Below are positions 61,238-64,000 of a stretch of DNA of 64,000 nt, in pieces; the first letter of the stretch is position 1; each line of letters starts with the position of its first letter. The notes under the pieces are model-generated. The model did no database searches. It was not told the origin of the DNA and saw only the letters and a list, made by a program, of their open reading frames with translations. The stretch is from Calditrichia bacterium (lineage in GTDB: Bacteria; Calditrichota; Calditrichia; Calditrichales; J004), in NCBI GenBank assembly GCA_020635035.1, contig JACKAO010000006.1, positions 124,001 to 188,000 on the forward strand, given 5' to 3'. The translations under genes were made by a program, and so were the position numbers.

Positions 61238-64000
61238 ATGAATCAAAAACTACTTGTGTTATTCCTAATTCTTTTCAGCATAGAGGCATATGCTTATCAA
61301 ACAATAAAAATTGCAGCTCTCAGAGTAGAATTCGTGGAAGACAGCAATGAGCTGACAACCGGGAACGGAACTTTTGCAACAGACTCAGTGACAACCGATC
61401 CGTTTGCAATAGATCCGGCACCCCATAACCGCACTTATTTTAAAGACCAGTTAATTGCGGCAGACAGGTACTTCCAAAATGTTTCTTCTGGTAAAGTAAG
61501 AATTAGCGGAGATGTTTATCCACGCGGGTTAAATGATGCGTATATGCTCCCCAATGAGATGAAATCTTATAATCCAAATACATCTCAGAGCGAAATTGAT
61601 AAAGGAATTGCCCGACTGTTTTCCGATGCTATCCAGGCTGCAGATACAGATCCTGATTTAGATTTTTCAAAATATGACCTGGTCATAATTTTCCATGCGG
61701 GAGTAGGGCGTGATATAGATTTAGGATTTGATGAAACACCACAGGATATTGCTTCCTTATTTGTAACAGAGCAATACCTGAAAAACAATCTTGATCCGGC
61801 CTTTAGCGGGATAAGCGTGGACGGCGGAAATACGCTTATAAAGCAGGGCGTAATACTTCCGGAAACTGAGAATCAACAGGATGTGCAAGTGGCGTTGACA
61901 GGAATCCTGGTTTCCAATATTGGCTCCTACCTGGGTTTATATGATTTGTTCAGTCCAAGTGAACAAAGGTCGGGTATTGGTAAATTTGGTCTGATGGATG
62001 TCGGACTTTTTAACGTCAATGGCCTTATACCATCACCACCATCAGCATTCAGCCGAAAACTTTTAGGCTGGGCAGAACCTGAAATTATCATGAATACTGC
62101 ATCAGCAGTTTCCATAAGCCGTTTTGGAGAGTCCAATTCAGAACCTGAGCTGATCGAAATACCCATAAATGAAGATGAGTATTATCTTTTGGAATACCGC
62201 GGTAATCATAAAGATAATATTGACAGCCTTTTATTTGAACTCAGTGAAGGACGGAATGAATTTCCGGGATATCTGGAAGTTTTAAAAACATATTTCAGTG
62301 ACCGGATTGAAATATCGGATTCCAGTGGTGTTCTGTTATCGGTGGATGATTATGATATCGGGCTTGCCGGTGCAGGCATACTGATCTGGCATATTGATGA
62401 ATCAGTTATTCGTAATGCCGCTGGTGGAGCAGTTAATGATAATCCGGATTGGCGTGCTGTCGATCTTGAAGAAGCCGATGGCAGCCAGGATATTGGCCAG
62501 GCGTATTCTCTTCTTGATGCCGGTTACCAGTCTGAGTTAGGTACATTGCTCGATTTCTGGTATAAAGACAATGAAGCGCCTTTATTTACAAATGAGTTTT
62601 CTTCTTTAAGCACACCGGGCACTTTTTCAAATCTTAACCGTGCTCAAACCGGGATTGTAATTTCACATTTCAGTGGTAATAGCAGCAGGTTTATGACGTT
62701 TGATTTTGCACGCGGCTATTTCAAAGAAGGCTTTCCTGTTGAGACAAATATAAATGCATCAAAAACCTACACTATAGCAGGAACACCTGAAGGGTTTGAT
62801 ACCAATTTTATTTTTACCGTAAGTGATGATGGATTTATTCTTGCTGCCGGTAGTAATGGCAAAGGATTGTTCTATCCTGAAAAAAATATACTTGCACGAA
62901 TAAGTAGTGATGGTAACGGTGAAATGTCGATCGCACTCGCTGATACAAATAATAATTCTAAATATGATCTGCTGTTTGCTTTATCCGGATCACAGCTTTA
63001 TGGTTTTGATTTAACAAAAGTAACTGCCGATTCATTGGCCGAAAATATTTTTACTACCACTGATCTGACAACAGCGCAATCTGAAATAATTGTCAGTGAA
63101 AAACACATTTTCTATTTCGACGGCCTTAACATCTATAATTATTCGTTCAGTGGAAATCCAACCGGGCTGGAATTAACCCAGCAGAATCTTAAAGATCTGA
63201 TCATTGAAAATATCACTCCCGTACAAACAGGAATTGATGGTGATTTTATAGCTGCCATTCCAGGAAATAAAATAATTATTGTATCAAATGAAGATGATCT
63301 GGAAGCGGGAAATGCACATTTTTCAATTTATGATACACAACAGGAAAAAGTAATCAGCACCTTTCCTGCAGAACATGTAGCAGGTCAATTTGCTTTAGCA
63401 GATGTTGACCAGAATGGTACCGTTGATGTTGTGTATCTATCAGGAAATGAACTTATTGCCCGTAATCTCTCCGGTTCATTTGTCCTTAATTTTCCTTTGC
63501 AGATCGATCTGAACGAAGGTGAAAAATTAGTAGGAACACCCGCCATTATTGATCATGATGGAACAGGAAGTGTTTTTATTTATGTAACAACCAGCCGCGG
63601 TAGAATTATCGGTGTAGACCATGAAGCAAAAATGCTGCCGCTTCTTCCGTTTTCTGCAGGTGGAGAACGCACGGAGTCGGCTGTCATCCTGCAATTGGAT
63701 GATGATCCGGGGTTGGAGATTGCAACAGTTTCAAATAAAGGTGTGATATCTGCATGGACACTTCCACAGACGGATTCTGCCAGTGAGATAATTTGGGGAA
63801 TGTCAAATTTGTCCCCCGATAACAATTCAATCTTTTTAAAACAATATGCATCTGTTAACATTGGTGGAGATTTAGTACCGGAGAAGCGATTCTTCAATTA
63901 TCCAAATCCCAATGAAGGGGATAAAACGACCATTCGTTACTATCTCAATGAAAGCGCGGATGTTAAATTAAGAATGTTTGATGCATCCGGATTTAAAGTT
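61238..64000 (+). CDS. M6-peptidase-like secreted protein, catalytic motif lost, truncated by window end
   Basis: 921 codons are visible from the ATG at 61238 and the frame is still open at the last base. Signal peptide LLVLFLILFSIEAYA. Residues ~20-310 align to the M6 (immune-inhibitor-A-like) fold: KYDLVIIFHAGVG, a zinc-site region, FGLMDVGLFNVNG, PPSAFSRKLLGWAEPEII and EYYLLEYRG. The expected HExxH is replaced by Ser226-Asn-Ile-Gly-Ser230 in VSNIGSYLGLYDLF, so zinc cannot be bound there. The region 500-870 has repeated FG-GAP-like ALADTNNNSKYDLLFA and ADVDQNGTVDVVY units (beta-propeller). Near the window end FNYPNPNEGDKTTIRYY starts a T9SS sorting module. Confidence 0.85.
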   Translation, partial: MNQKLLVLFLILFSIEAYAYQTIKIAALRVEFVEDSNELTTGNGTFATDSVTTDPFAIDPAPHNRTYFKDQLIAADRYFQNVSSGKVRISGDVYPRGLNDAYMLPNEMKSYNPNTSQSEIDKGIARLFSDAIQAADTDPDLDFSKYDLVIIFHAGVGRDIDLGFDETPQDIASLFVTEQYLKNNLDPAFSGISVDGGNTLIKQGVILPETENQQDVQVALTGILVSNIGSYLGLYDLFSPSEQRSGIGKFGLMDVGLFNVNGLIPSPPSAFSRKLLGWAEPEIIMNTASAVSISRFGESNSEPELIEIPINEDEYYLLEYRGNHKDNIDSLLFELSEGRNEFPGYLEVLKTYFSDRIEISDSSGVLLSVDDYDIGLAGAGILIWHIDESVIRNAAGGAVNDNPDWRAVDLEEADGSQDIGQAYSLLDAGYQSELGTLLDFWYKDNEAPLFTNEFSSLSTPGTFSNLNRAQTGIVISHFSGNSSRFMTFDFARGYFKEGFPVETNINASKTYTIAGTPEGFDTNFIFTVSDDGFILAAGSNGKGLFYPEKNILARISSDGNGEMSIALADTNNNSKYDLLFALSGSQLYGFDLTKVTADSLAENIFTTTDLTTAQSEIIVSEKHIFYFDGLNIYNYSFSGNPTGLELTQQNLKDLIIENITPVQTGIDGDFIAAIPGNKIIIVSNEDDLEAGNAHFSIYDTQQEKVISTFPAEHVAGQFALADVDQNGTVDVVYLSGNELIARNLSGSFVLNFPLQIDLNEGEKLVGTPAIIDHDGTGSVFIYVTTSRGRIIGVDHEAKMLPLLPFSAGGERTESAVILQLDDDPGLEIATVSNKGVISAWTLPQTDSASEIIWGMSNLSPDNNSIFLKQYASVNIGGDLVPEKRFFNYPNPNEGDKTTIRYYLNESADVKLRMFDASGFKV

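Overview
The window looks like a chromosome segment from a Gram-negative bacterium of the FCB (Fibrobacterota-Chlorobiota-Bacteroidota) superphylum, most likely a Calditrichota-like or Ignavibacteriota-like lineage. Reasons: several large secreted proteins end in the type IX secretion (T9SS) sorting module with the NYPNPFNPxT signature; T9SS-associated genes (PorU-like C25 peptidase, PorV-like barrels, PorD/DUF4835) are present; lipid A (lpxK) and Lol genes imply an outer membrane; and many genes carry strong AGGAGG-type ribosome binding sites, which is unlike typical Bacteroidota. The DNA is moderately AT-rich. This assignment is an inference; no 16S gene is present.

Layout. 1-3.2 kb: a histidine kinase cut by the window edge, its OmpR-type regulator and a secreted two-domain jelly-roll protein (+). 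3.2-8.7 kb (-): a signalling cluster of two REC-DHp-REC proteins lacking any ATPase domain, a membrane PAS histidine kinase and a one-domain Rcp1-like receiver. 8.8-12.1 kb (-): lysA-alr-porD operon with its own terminator. 12.3-13.6 kb (-): an NtrC-like regulator whose Walker B and GAFTGA motifs are destroyed. 14.0-16.2 kb: a secreted T9SS substrate. 16.3-21.7 kb: rnhB, aroK-aroB-aroQ, a flippase, lpxK. 21.7-29.6 kb: initiator and elongator tRNA-Met, tilS-hpt-ftsH, a TPR membrane protein, folP, cdaA. 29.6-43.3 kb: a surface-protein/T9SS block: a 1312-residue adhesin-like substrate, PorU-like sortase, PorV/PorQ-family protein, lipoprotein, SLBB protein and two tandem paralogous beta-barrels with coiled-coil tails, closed by a strong terminator. 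43.4-51.4 kb: prfB with programmed +1 frameshift, lysS, lolC/E-lolD, recG, a glycosyltransferase. 51.5-59.8 kb: DUF2723 GT-C protein, YbhN-type membrane protein, DUF4837 lipoprotein, purE, rfbD, dolichol-phosphate-mannose-synthase-like GT2, accA, thioesterase. 60.0-64.0 kb: a PorV-like gene preceded by a structured leader RNA with a terminator abutting its ribosome binding site, then a secreted M6-peptidase-like pseudoenzyme running off the window.

How it fits together: a large part of the window builds and decorates the cell surface: T9SS export and anchoring (PorU, two PorV-type proteins, PorD), cargo with sorting domains (14.0, 29.6, 33.6, probably 61.2 kb), envelope lipids (lpxK, accA, Lol), and sugar-lipid chemistry (Dpm1-like, DUF2723, rfbD). 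The rest is housekeeping. The points most worth a second look are the structured leader upstream of the porV-like gene, the ATPase-less REC-DHp-REC pair, two pseudoenzymes (NtrC-like and M6-like), and two intrinsic terminators in odd places (inside the porU reading frame, and between two tRNAs).
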